Below, piece after piece: positions 1-6,510 of a stretch of DNA of 64,000 bases. Location: the NCBI GenBank assembly GCA_020427145.1, contig JAGQOU010000136.1:1-64000 (forward strand), written 5' to 3'. The translations under genes were made by a program, and so were the position numbers. The DNA is from Planctomycetales bacterium (lineage in GTDB: Bacteria; Planctomycetota; Planctomycetia; Pirellulales; Lacipirellulaceae). Position 1 is the first letter of the stretch. Each line of letters begins with the position of its first letter. Below the pieces are notes generated by a model that searched no databases, was not told the DNA's origin, and saw only the letters and a list, made by a program, of their open reading frames with translations.

Positions 1-2
1 GC

Positions 3-692
3 AGGGTGGCTGGGGACGAGCGAAGCGAGCCCCCAGTGAATCGGCGAGCGCCCGAGGCTTCCGGTCCGCTGGGCCGTTGGGAAACCGACGAGACGACGCT
101 CGCGCTGCGTTACTTCCCGGCCGGTCACGCCGATGTGCTGCTGAAAGATTGGCTCGACGCCTTCGCCGCCGCCGCTACCGGCGCACACGCCAACGTCGCC
201 GACCCGCTGCTGCGCGATCTGGTCAAGCCGACCGCCCCCGGCCAATGCGGCATGTGCCACAGCCTGCAGCGCGAGCCCCGCGGCGAGTTGGCCATGCAAT
301 GGCTCGCGCGCACCAACGCCACATCTGCCGGGGCGCCTGGGGACGACCAACGGGAGCCCCCAGCGGCAGCGGACCCCAGCGTCGCTCCACTGGGGGCTCG
401 CTCCGCTCGTCCCCAGCCACCCAGCGCGAATCATGAACTGACTAGCGTCGCGCCACGGGTGGCACTCACGCACTTCGCCCACGGCCCGCACCTCACGCAA
501 CCGCAACTGGCCGATTGCGCCAGCTGCCACCGCATCGCCGCGGGCGCCGACGTGATGACCACCTACGCCCACGACCAGCCCGAGGCGTTTACCCCCGGCT
601 TCGAGTCGCTCCAAAAGTCCGAGTGCGCCGCCTGCCACCGCCCCCAAGCCGCCGGCGACAGCTGCACGCAATGCCATCGGTATCACCCCTGA
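3..692 (+). CDS. Multiheme cytochrome c, C-terminal part (5' end outside window)
   Basis: The reading frame is open from the window edge, so the true start lies upstream; the GTG at 6 sits inside a repeat and is an unlikely start. Four CXXCH haem-binding motifs are visible, at nucleotides 246-260, 516-530, 624-638 and 663-677, which marks a periplasmic or surface electron-transfer cytochrome. The protein ends just after the last motif. Two palindromic repeat units (4-38 and 336-421) are translated in frame as Pro/Gly/Arg-rich stretches such as GDDQREPP and LGARSARPQPP, and the second separates haem motifs 1 and 2. Electron donor and acceptor cannot be told from this fragment. It may be functionally related to the five-haem cytochrome at 6511-9429. 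Confidence 0.8.
   Translation, partial: RVAGDERSEPPVNRRAPEASGPLGRWETDETTLALRYFPAGHADVLLKDWLDAFAAAATGAHANVADPLLRDLVKPTAPGQCGMCHSLQREPRGELAMQWLARTNATSAGAPGDDQREPPAAADPSVAPLGARSARPQPPSANHELTSVAPRVALTHFAHGPHLTQPQLADCASCHRIAAGADVMTTYAHDQPEAFTPGFESLQKSECAACHRPQAAGDSCTQCHRYHP
4..38. repeat. Short palindromic repeat type R1, copy 1
   Basis: A unit of about 33 bp, GGTGGCTGGGGACGAG followed by CGAAGCGAGCCCCCAG. The ends CTGGGG and CCCCAG can pair. Related units lie at 336-421, 3153-3185 and 17838-17870. This copy is inside the coding frame of the partial cytochrome. Confidence 0.75.
336..421. repeat. R1 repeat, inverted pair inside a cytochrome gene
   Basis: A forward unit (336-363) and an inverted unit (388-421) face each other across about 24 bp, giving a potential long hairpin. 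The whole pair has a length and phase compatible with the cytochrome frame and adds no stop codon. The forward unit has the CGACCAACGGGAGC core seen in copies 3 and 4; the inverted unit has the CGAGCGGAGCGAGC-like core of copy 1. Confidence 0.75.
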
Positions 693-844
693 AGCGGAGA
701 CCGGTGATTGCGGGGCGCCGCGCACGAGCCCCGCACGTCGCGTCGGAATTCCGGGCCGCACGCCGCTCGCACTTGCCAAAAAAACGCGTCGAACGCTGAA
801 GTCGCGGTGGGCTAACGTTCCGGATCTCGCGCGCGGGACGCGTC

Positions 845-1180
845 CTAATCCATTTGAACATTCGAATCCGCACGCAAGGCCGCCTCGCGCGCATGCAAAT
901 GTTCGGCGCTCGATCGATCGATTTTGCAGAGATTGTCTCGTTGGATGACGGCCATCAATAGGCGAACTGCCTCTGCGGGCAGTAGTCGCTCGCGGGTTTG
1001 CTCGTGTGGCGCGTGCTCATAGGCCACTTCGACAAACGCGTCGCCGGATTCCCGAATTTGTGCCTGCATCCCCGCGCGATGAACGGTTGCTCCTTGTGGG
1101 GAGCGGCGCACTCGAAAGAGTTGCTGCAGCGATGACGGCTGACCATCCAGGAGTCTGATCGTTTCGTCGAGTGGGCCCAT
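845..1180 (-). CDS. Hypothetical protein
   Basis: A 111-residue reading frame that I do not recognise. It contains a middle section with FRVRRSPQGATVHRAGMQ and an amphipathic stretch AVRLLMAVIQRDNL near the C-terminus. There is no signal peptide or membrane segment. The ATG at 1180 is preferred over the one at 1237, because the extra N-terminal residues look like out-of-frame high-GC sequence, but neither has a convincing ribosome-binding site. It stands alone between the cytochrome and a DUF3885-like gene. The coding assignment rests only on length and plausible composition. Confidence 0.4.
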   Translation of the reverse strand: MGPLDETIRLLDGQPSSLQQLFRVRRSPQGATVHRAGMQAQIRESGDAFVEVAYEHAPHEQTRERLLPAEAVRLLMAVIQRDNLCKIDRSSAEHLHAREAALRADSNVQMD

Positions 1181-1301
1181 GTGGATTTTACGGCAACTCC
1201 GCTCGCCTAACTCTTGGCATAACCGGGCCGCGGCCAACCAACTTTGATTTCAGAAACCGCGCGGCCCGCGCCTCCGTGTCCAGCGCCTCGCTATTTGGCG
1301 A

Positions 1302-1874
1302 CTAGAGCCCGTCGGATCGGCTCGAACGCCAATCACTGAAGCGATTAGACAGCCCGTCCCGATTTGCGATTGACCCAAGGATAACATCCATGCCGCCATC
1401 GTATGGATGAAGTAGCCAAGAGTCAGTCGGATCGAGAATCATTACGTTTGGGATGTAATCGTCAGCAACCAAACGAATTAGGTCATCCAACGCGTGGTTT
1501 GTCCAGGTGATTGTGGATCGAAAAATGTGCCAGTAGTTGGGTTCAGGATCCCCATCGAGTTCATGCATCGCAACGGTTCGCCAATGTTGCGACGGAATCT
1601 GAAGTTTGCAGAACCGCTCGTGCGGCGGCCCGGGCGAATTTGCGTCGGACCAGTTTGTGGTAAGCAATTCCAGCTTCGATCCGTCGGATGCAAGCGCCGC
1701 AAGCACAGCGTTGTGGCGTTCGAGCAACGTTGTCCATTCAGTGTCAGACTTCGGGTACCGCTTTGACTTGGGCAGCGAGTGGAACCGAACCCAGCAGTCG
1801 CGTCGCGAATCGCGTAATGAATGCGCGATAGGGTAGGCGTCATCGAATTGTTGGTTCCAGTAGTCGTCAAGCAT
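1302..1874 (-). CDS. DUF3885-like hypothetical protein
   Basis: A 190-residue soluble protein. The features that suggest the DUF3885 family are the early segment FHSLPKSKRYPKSD followed by a TLLERHNAVLAAL helix, and the C-terminal LLHPYDGGMDVIL motif, which in family members reads close to YHPYDGGADVI. It has no signal peptide. Function is unknown for the family; members are often found singly or near toxin-immunity-like genes, but nothing here supports such a role. Start is the first ATG, with no clear ribosome-binding site. The 3' neighbour side (1238-1301) holds nothing recognisable. Confidence 0.6.
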   Translation of the reverse strand: MLDDYWNQQFDDAYPIAHSLRDSRRDCWVRFHSLPKSKRYPKSDTEWTTLLERHNAVLAALASDGSKLELLTTNWSDANSPGPPHERFCKLQIPSQHWRTVAMHELDGDPEPNYWHIFRSTITWTNHALDDLIRLVADDYIPNVMILDPTDSWLLHPYDGGMDVILGSIANRDGLSNRFSDWRSSRSDGL

Positions 1875-1905
1875 TAGTCCAAATAACTTAGTTTTAGGAT
1901 GGTCA

Positions 1906-2008
1906 GCCGGGCGCCATGGCCACGAAGGTCTTCCGCCGTGGCCATGAATGCGTCCCCGCCGTCAAGCATGCCCACCCCTGAGGACAGGTGTGGGCATGGG
2001 CGCCCGGC
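1906..2008. repeat. Three-way-junction repeat type R2, copy 1
   Basis: A 103-bp element. The ends GCCGGGCGCC (1906-1915) and GGCGCCCGGC (1999-2008) are perfectly complementary. Inside are two further hairpins, CATGGCCACG...CGTGGCCATG and CATGCCCAC...GTGGGCATG. The fold is therefore an outer stem carrying two hairpin arms. A near-identical copy lies at 2410-2511, and the two flank the small gene at 2014-2400. Confidence 0.85.
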
Positions 2009-2013
2009 AAGAG

Positions 2014-2400
2014 CTAATCGGTGCCCAGTGCCAATGTGCGAGCTTGATATGTGAAGACGAATGAGCGGGCGAACTCGAGTTCGGGCAACAACAGAATACG
2101 ATCGATGAGTCGTTTGACACGTTCGTCAGTGAATTGTCGGTGAGAGCGGATTTCAATGCGTCCGGGCTTCACCATGGCGGCAAGAGCATTTCCACGCGAG
2201 TCGTCAGCGTATTTGATTCCCGGCTGGGTTGCGTCGCGATGCTCTTTCGTGTGTGGGAAGAATACGACTCCAGAATCGTTTGCAAGCATCTTGAATAGGT
2301 AGCCATCCTGTTCAAGCATCGGCGCGATGGAATCGAACCCGTAAACGATCATGGAGCGTGCATCATGTAGGAAACGATTTTGCGACAGAACGACTGGCAT
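2014..2400 (-). CDS. Hypothetical protein between two R2 repeats
   Basis: About 128 residues if started at the ATG at 2400 (MPVVLSQNRF), or 112 residues from the ATG at 2352 (MIVYGFDSIA). The frame stays open further upstream to 2688, but that part only translates the R2 repeat and is rejected as coding. The protein is soluble and contains VIYGFDSIAPMLEQDGYLFK-like and VKPGRIEIRSHRQF segments. No family was recognised. It is bracketed almost exactly by the two R2 repeats (1906-2008 and 2410-2511), which suggests that repeat spread, or a duplication of the repeat, has shaped this locus. Confidence 0.5.
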   Translation of the reverse strand: MPVVLSQNRFLHDARSMIVYGFDSIAPMLEQDGYLFKMLANDSGVVFFPHTKEHRDATQPGIKYADDSRGNALAAMVKPGRIEIRSHRQFTDERVKRLIDRILLLPELEFARSFVFTYQARTLALGTD

Positions 2401-2409
2401 AGCCGGGCG

Positions 2410-2511
2410 GCCGGGTGCCATGGCCACGAAGGTCTTCCGCCGTGGCCATGAATGCGGCCCCGCCGTCAAGCATGCCCACCCCAGAGGACAGGTGTGGGCA
2501 TGGCGCCCGGC
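2410..2511. repeat. R2 repeat, copy 2
   Basis: A 102-bp near-copy of the element at 1906-2008, with the same orientation and the same two internal hairpins. The outer stem is slightly degraded at its left arm (GCCGGGTGCC). It lies just upstream of the small gene on the minus strand. Confidence 0.85.
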
Positions 2512-2567
2512 CGTAGGCATGGTCCCCGGCCCTGCGTTCATGCCGTGGTAATCCGCCGTGTTCTGCG

Positions 2568-2933
2568 TCAGGGAGTTCGCAGGATCTTTTCCATCTTGCG
2601 TCCTTTGGCAAGCTCGTCGACCAGTTTGTCCAGGTACCTGACCTGTCGAGTCAGCGGCGTTTTGATGTCTTCGATTCGATAACCGCAAATCGTGCCAGTG
2701 ATCAGGCTCGCATGGGGATTGAGCGTGGCCTCGGCAAAAAACTGTTCCAGCGTCGCGTCTTGGTCGATGAGCTTCTGCAGTTTCTGCGAGCTAAATCCCG
2801 TGAGCCAGGTGATCACCTGGTGCAGTTCCTCGGTGGTTCGCCCCTTCTTCTCAACCTTGGCAACATAGTGAGGATAGACCGCGGCAAAAGTCAGCTTGGC
2901 GACGCGATCGTCGTGTTCTTTCGTGGTACTCAT
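2568..2933 (-). CDS. DUF2200 domain-containing protein
   Basis: A 121-residue protein that matches the DUF2200 family over its whole length: VYPHYVAKVEKKGRTTEELHQ, a VITWLTGF segment, then TICGYRIEDIKTPL and the conserved end RYLDKLVDELAKG. The start is the ATG at 2933, which has GAGGAAG eight bases upstream; the longer open frame back to 3212 only reads intergenic sequence with an R1 repeat. It is cytosolic, of unknown biochemical function. The gene stands alone, followed on the minus strand by the R2 repeat. Confidence 0.88.
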   Translation of the reverse strand: MSTTKEHDDRVAKLTFAAVYPHYVAKVEKKGRTTEELHQVITWLTGFSSQKLQKLIDQDATLEQFFAEATLNPHASLITGTICGYRIEDIKTPLTRQVRYLDKLVDELAKGRKMEKILRTP

Positions 2934-3490
2934 TTCGGCTTCCTCGCTACCGAAGGGGCCATGGTTGATGGTCAGGAACTGCAATCGAATAACGTAAACC
3001 GGCCGGGCGCCCGGCCTCAATGCTCGGATTTTGCCTTCGCCGGATTTTGGTGGAAAATGAGCCAGCGCATCGGGTAAAACGAATGCAGGCTGCCGCGCCG
3101 CTGGGCGGTGCGTCGTGCTGCCGCTTGGTTCCACAACGGGGCGCTCACGAAGGGGTGGCTGGGGACGACCAACGGGAGCCCCCAGGGCAGCGGAACCTCG
3201 CTCGGAGATCACCGCCGGCTGATACGGCGCTACGTCGGTCGCCGCCCCCGCGATGTTGCCGACGGCATCGCGACCCGGCGGCGGCCGCGAGTTTTGCTCA
3301 GTGCCCGTGAGTTTTGTTTGCAGAAAGGAGGGTCGCGGTCAGAGGGCGTTTCACGCAAGTCGTGTAGCGGCAGGTGGTTCGGGCGAAGTTCGCCTTGGCG
3401 CTGCCTGGGGTTTTGCTCGAAGAATTTAATATTTCTGCACCGGTGCAAAAGAGGACGTTGGAACACAGCCCAGCTGGCCGGGCGCGTGGC
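2934..3490. other. Intergenic region without a recognisable gene
   Basis: This stretch separates DUF2200 from the YdeI gene. It contains one R1 repeat (3153-3185) and an AT-richer patch near 3405-3445 that could carry a promoter. Several open frames cross it on both strands, but none resembles a protein family and their composition is that of GC-rich noncoding sequence. Confidence 0.5.
3153..3185. repeat. R1 repeat, copy 3
   Basis: GGGTGGCTGGGGACGACC plus AACGGGAGCCCCCAG, a single forward unit in an intergenic region. It matches the unit at 336-363 almost exactly. Confidence 0.75.
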
Positions 3491-4138
3491 CTAGCGGTGG
3501 CTCTTGTGCGAGCCGTCGCAGGCGGGCGGCTTGCGAGTGAGTCCGCAGGTGCAGTCGTGCATGCCCTTGCCGGCGAGGATTTGCGGAATGAACTTTTCAA
3601 TCCGGGACGTCCGCGTCGTGGATTGCTTGGCCGCCGAGAAATGCATGAGATAGGCGCGCTGTCGTCCCGGGGTGAGGGCGTCGAACGCCCTCTTCAGCGC
3701 CGCGGACTCCGCGAACTTCGCGAGCAGTTCCTCCGGCAACTCGGGCGCCCGAGCCTCGTGCGGTTCGACCTTCAAGCCGGCTCGCTCCACGTCGATCGCT
3801 TCGCGAAGGTAGGCTTTCAGCGTGGGCGCCAACTTGGCGATCTCGCGCACGTCGGTGAATTTCGCCACCCGCGCCGCCTGCGTGTTCTCGCCCGGCTTGA
3901 CCAGCACGCCTTGGGCGTCCTTGAGCAGGGCGCCCTTGAAGATACTCAGCCCGCAGTAGTCCTTAAACGCGGCGATCATCGCCACGTTGCGACCGTCGTG
4001 CGTGTAACAGGGGGCGCGCCACTTCAGCTCCTCGGTCAGATCGCACGCGAGGACGATCGCCCGCAACGCCCGCAGCTCGTCCCGCCACCGCTTGGCGTTG
4101 TTGAAGTAGGGGTCAACCTGGGGATTCGTCTGGCTCAT
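3491..4138 (-). CDS. YdeI/OmdA-family protein with CDGSH-type tail
   Basis: A 215-residue protein. Residues about 10-115 form a DUF1801-like domain (WRDELRALRAIVLACDLTEE, then LKWRAPCYTHDGRN and LSIFKGALLKD). Residues about 120-192 are the bacteriocin-protection/OmdA-like YdeI domain, ending in LTPGRQRAYLMHFSAAKQ. The tail at residues 196-211 reads CTCGLTRKPPACDGSH, which fits the CDGSH iron-sulfur signature C-x-C-x2-T-x3-P-x-C-D-G-S-H exactly (Cys196, Cys198, Cys207, His211). YdeI proteins commonly carry such a short tail, while a lone tail without the full CDGSH fold may bind a metal weakly or not at all. The exact role is unknown. It is a single gene with its start at the first ATG. Confidence 0.85.
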   Translation of the reverse strand: MSQTNPQVDPYFNNAKRWRDELRALRAIVLACDLTEELKWRAPCYTHDGRNVAMIAAFKDYCGLSIFKGALLKDAQGVLVKPGENTQAARVAKFTDVREIAKLAPTLKAYLREAIDVERAGLKVEPHEARAPELPEELLAKFAESAALKRAFDALTPGRQRAYLMHFSAAKQSTTRTSRIEKFIPQILAGKGMHDCTCGLTRKPPACDGSHKSHR

Positions 4139-4340
4139 CGAGTCCTCGTCTCAGCACGAGTCGCGTGTGGTGCGGGCAAACAGCGAAACGCCGCCGGCGG
4201 CGCGGTCTGTGGACGTCACGCGGCTGCCCGAACGACAGTTTCTCTGATAAAGCAAACACCGCGGCAAGTCAATCATGCGAAACACCGCAGTCTGACGGAT
4301 TCGGCCGCTGAGATCGCCAAGAGCACAAACCCAAAAAGTA

Positions 4341-4446
4341 GACAGGATACCAGGATTCTCAAGATCAACAGGAGTGACGACTGAGCAAAGCGAGGCTGTT
4401 GTCCCCGCAATCATCCTGAGCATCCTGCAAATCGTGTGATCCTGTT
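4341..4446. repeat. Inverted repeat element type R3, copy 1
   Basis: The left arm 4341-4374 (GACAGGATACCAGGATTC...) and the right arm 4409-4446 (...ATCGTGTGATCCTGTTC) are imperfect reverse complements across a loop of about 35 bp. Both arms are made of ACAGGAT/ATCCTGT words. The same family recurs as the outer arms of 13165-13441. The rest of the gap 4139-4496 shows nothing else. Confidence 0.75.
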
Positions 4447-4496
4447 CGTCTTTGCTGGGCGCTGTCGGCGAGCTTGGCGGCTCAAGAGCAATAGGT

Positions 4497-6422
4497 TCAA
4501 AACTTCTTCCGCAGTTCGACCCGTGCGCCGTTGATATCATTGGCGTTTTGCAGCCAGCCGTGCATGGCGTCCATGCGGATGAGCCAGGTGTTGTTCAGCG
4601 GGTGCTGGTAGCGCACGCCCACGGCGTACTGATCGCCGGGGGCAATGCGAGTCGGGTCGTTGCCGCGGGTTTGCACCGCGGCGCCTTCGACGATCAGTTG
4701 CTTGTTGAAACAGGCGCCCAGCAGGTCGACCCCCACCGCGGCGCCGTAGGTGTTGTTGCCCGAGTCGTCCAGCAGCGGGTACCCCGTGAGCAGGTCGCTC
4801 TCGAAGTTGATGCCCGTGTTCTTGAGCGGCCCCTGCAAGCGGCCCAGCGGCTGCGGCGAACCAAAGCCGACGAAGAGGTTCACGTACGGAATCACGTTGT
4901 AGGGATTGCGGGTCAGGAAGCTGTTTTCCATCAGCAGCAGCAGGCCGTCGGCGGTGCGGTCGTCGCGCGGGCCGCCCTGGCCGGTGTTGACGATCGCCCG
5001 GACCGAGTTGCTGACCAGGTTGAGGTACCGCCGCGTGTAGCTGACGCCCAGGTTGTGGTAGCTGCGGCCCTGGTTCTCGGGGTCGTCGACGTAAGCGTAT
5101 CCCAATTCAAAATATCCGCCGCGGCGTTCGATGAAAGTGGTCGCCCCGACGAACGTCGCTTCGCGCGAGTCGACGCCCAGCGCCTTGGACGTGAGCTGGT
5201 TGAAGCCGACGAACACGGTGGTGTCGAAGTTCGACCAGTCGAGCAGGGGGTTATTCCTCGCCGGGATGGTCGCTGCCACGCCGACGAAGGCGTCCTCTAG
5301 CCAGATGCCGTTCTGCAAGACGAGCGGAATCAGCCCCACGGCCACCGGCAGGTCAAACGGCGGGCTGGTGCCGGCAAGTCCGCCGAGAATCCAGCCGAGG
5401 TCGCCCTCGATGAACATCGTGTCGGTATTGGGGTCCCAGGCGTCGAAGAACTCCTGCACCTCGCTGTCGCCGTCGTCGAACACGATGCCCGAGAAGTTCT
5501 GCCCCTGGTCCAACGGCCCCCAGAACATGTGGAACCGCTCGGTGGCGGTGAGCCAGAAGTCGATGTCGAGGTTGAGCCGGTTGGCCCAAATGGTTTGGCC
5601 GTTGGCGACATTCTGGTTGTTTGCCACGGCGGTGCGGAAGTCGCCGTAGACGTAGAACTTGGGATGGGTGGGGTTCGTGGCGCCCAAGCAGCAGCCCGAG
5701 GGGGCCCAGGGGCCCGTGTCGTACAGGGGCGTGAAGCATTCGACCCACGGCCGCTGGTTGGGATTGAGGTGTTTGCAGCCGTAGATGCCCAACTCGCCGC
5801 ACGCGTCCCAATAGAAGGATCCCAACATCGGATCCGGCGAGAAGTCGCCAGAGCAGTACGGCCGCCCGGACGAACGGCAATCGAGTCGGTGCGGGTTGAC
5901 GCGCATGACGCCGCCGTCGAGTTCCGCGGGCGCGGGCATCTGATCCCAGCAGGGGGCGTGCATCGACACTTCGCCAGGCGCATACGGCGCCAGCGGACTG
6001 TAGCGCCCCAACGAACGCATAAACCCGGGGCCGGCGACGCCTGGGTGCGGACCCGGGGCGAGATTGCATGCCGGGCCGCAGTAGTTCCCCGCGTCGGTGC
6101 TCACCCCGCCCTGACGAGTCGGCGCCGGGGGCGGGGTGTTCGCGGCGGCGATGCGGAGCGGCCGTTGCCAGTCCGCCGGTGCGCCGCCGATCCCTCCCGG
6201 AGTCGCTCCCCAGGCGGGCGAAGGGGGACCGGTTGGCTGATTCGGTTGCGGCTGCGTTGCAACCGGAGGCAGAGCGAATAGCACGGGCTGCGAGCAAGCC
6301 TCGTTCGCCGTCGCAACCGAGGCCAACCACAGCGCGCACACAACAACCACGCCCAGCCAGCTGGTGGCGGGAGTGCGGTTGCGTTGTTCGCGTTGAGATC
6401 TCACCGTTGCCATTCGCGTCAA
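4497..6422 (-). CDS. Outer-membrane beta-barrel-like protein next to multiheme cytochrome
   Basis: 641 residues. An N-terminal signal segment (WLGVVVVCALWLASVATANE) is followed by a Pro/Gly-rich linker to about residue 110. A Cys-rich section then contains WDQMPAP, CRSSGRPYCSGDFSP and WDACGELGIYGCKHLNPNQ. From about residue 240 it is a long alternating-strand region with many aromatic residues, ending in RVELRKKF with a terminal Phe, as is typical of outer-membrane barrels. I do not recognise a named family. The gene follows the five-CXXCH cytochrome on the same strand after 88 bp, so the two are probably co-transcribed. A porin-cytochrome electron conduit or a surface sensor are possible roles, by inference only. 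Confidence 0.7.
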   Translation of the reverse strand: MTRMATVRSQREQRNRTPATSWLGVVVVCALWLASVATANEACSQPVLFALPPVATQPQPNQPTGPPSPAWGATPGGIGGAPADWQRPLRIAAANTPPPAPTRQGGVSTDAGNYCGPACNLAPGPHPGVAGPGFMRSLGRYSPLAPYAPGEVSMHAPCWDQMPAPAELDGGVMRVNPHRLDCRSSGRPYCSGDFSPDPMLGSFYWDACGELGIYGCKHLNPNQRPWVECFTPLYDTGPWAPSGCCLGATNPTHPKFYVYGDFRTAVANNQNVANGQTIWANRLNLDIDFWLTATERFHMFWGPLDQGQNFSGIVFDDGDSEVQEFFDAWDPNTDTMFIEGDLGWILGGLAGTSPPFDLPVAVGLIPLVLQNGIWLEDAFVGVAATIPARNNPLLDWSNFDTTVFVGFNQLTSKALGVDSREATFVGATTFIERRGGYFELGYAYVDDPENQGRSYHNLGVSYTRRYLNLVSNSVRAIVNTGQGGPRDDRTADGLLLLMENSFLTRNPYNVIPYVNLFVGFGSPQPLGRLQGPLKNTGINFESDLLTGYPLLDDSGNNTYGAAVGVDLLGACFNKQLIVEGAAVQTRGNDPTRIAPGDQYAVGVRYQHPLNNTWLIRMDAMHGWLQNANDINGARVELRKKF

Positions 6423-6434
6423 TTCGTAAGTGTG

Positions 6435-6502
6435 CCACTGCTGGCTTGACCAGCAGTGGGCGCCATGCCCCGCTTCGCACTGCTGGGATTGTCCAGCAGC
6501 GG
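6435..6502. repeat. Two-hairpin intergenic repeat between cytochrome and barrel genes
   Basis: The first hairpin is perfect: CCACTGCTGG (6435-6444) and CCAGCAGTGG (6450-6459), with loop CTTGA. The second, weaker hairpin uses the same CTGCTGG/CCAGCAG words at 6480-6500. It fills most of the 88-bp gap between two co-oriented genes and could moderate transcription or stabilise mRNA. Confidence 0.7.
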
Positions 6503-6510
6503 CACGCGTC

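Noticed and set aside
2401-2688. Upstream extension of the small gene at 2014-2400
   Set aside because: It translates the R2 repeat and runs into the DUF2200 gene in another frame.
3374-4384. Long plus-strand open frame of 336 codons
   Set aside because: It is antisense to the YdeI gene, whose protein is clearly conserved; the translated plus-strand sequence has the Arg/Gly/Val-rich look of GC-rich antisense.
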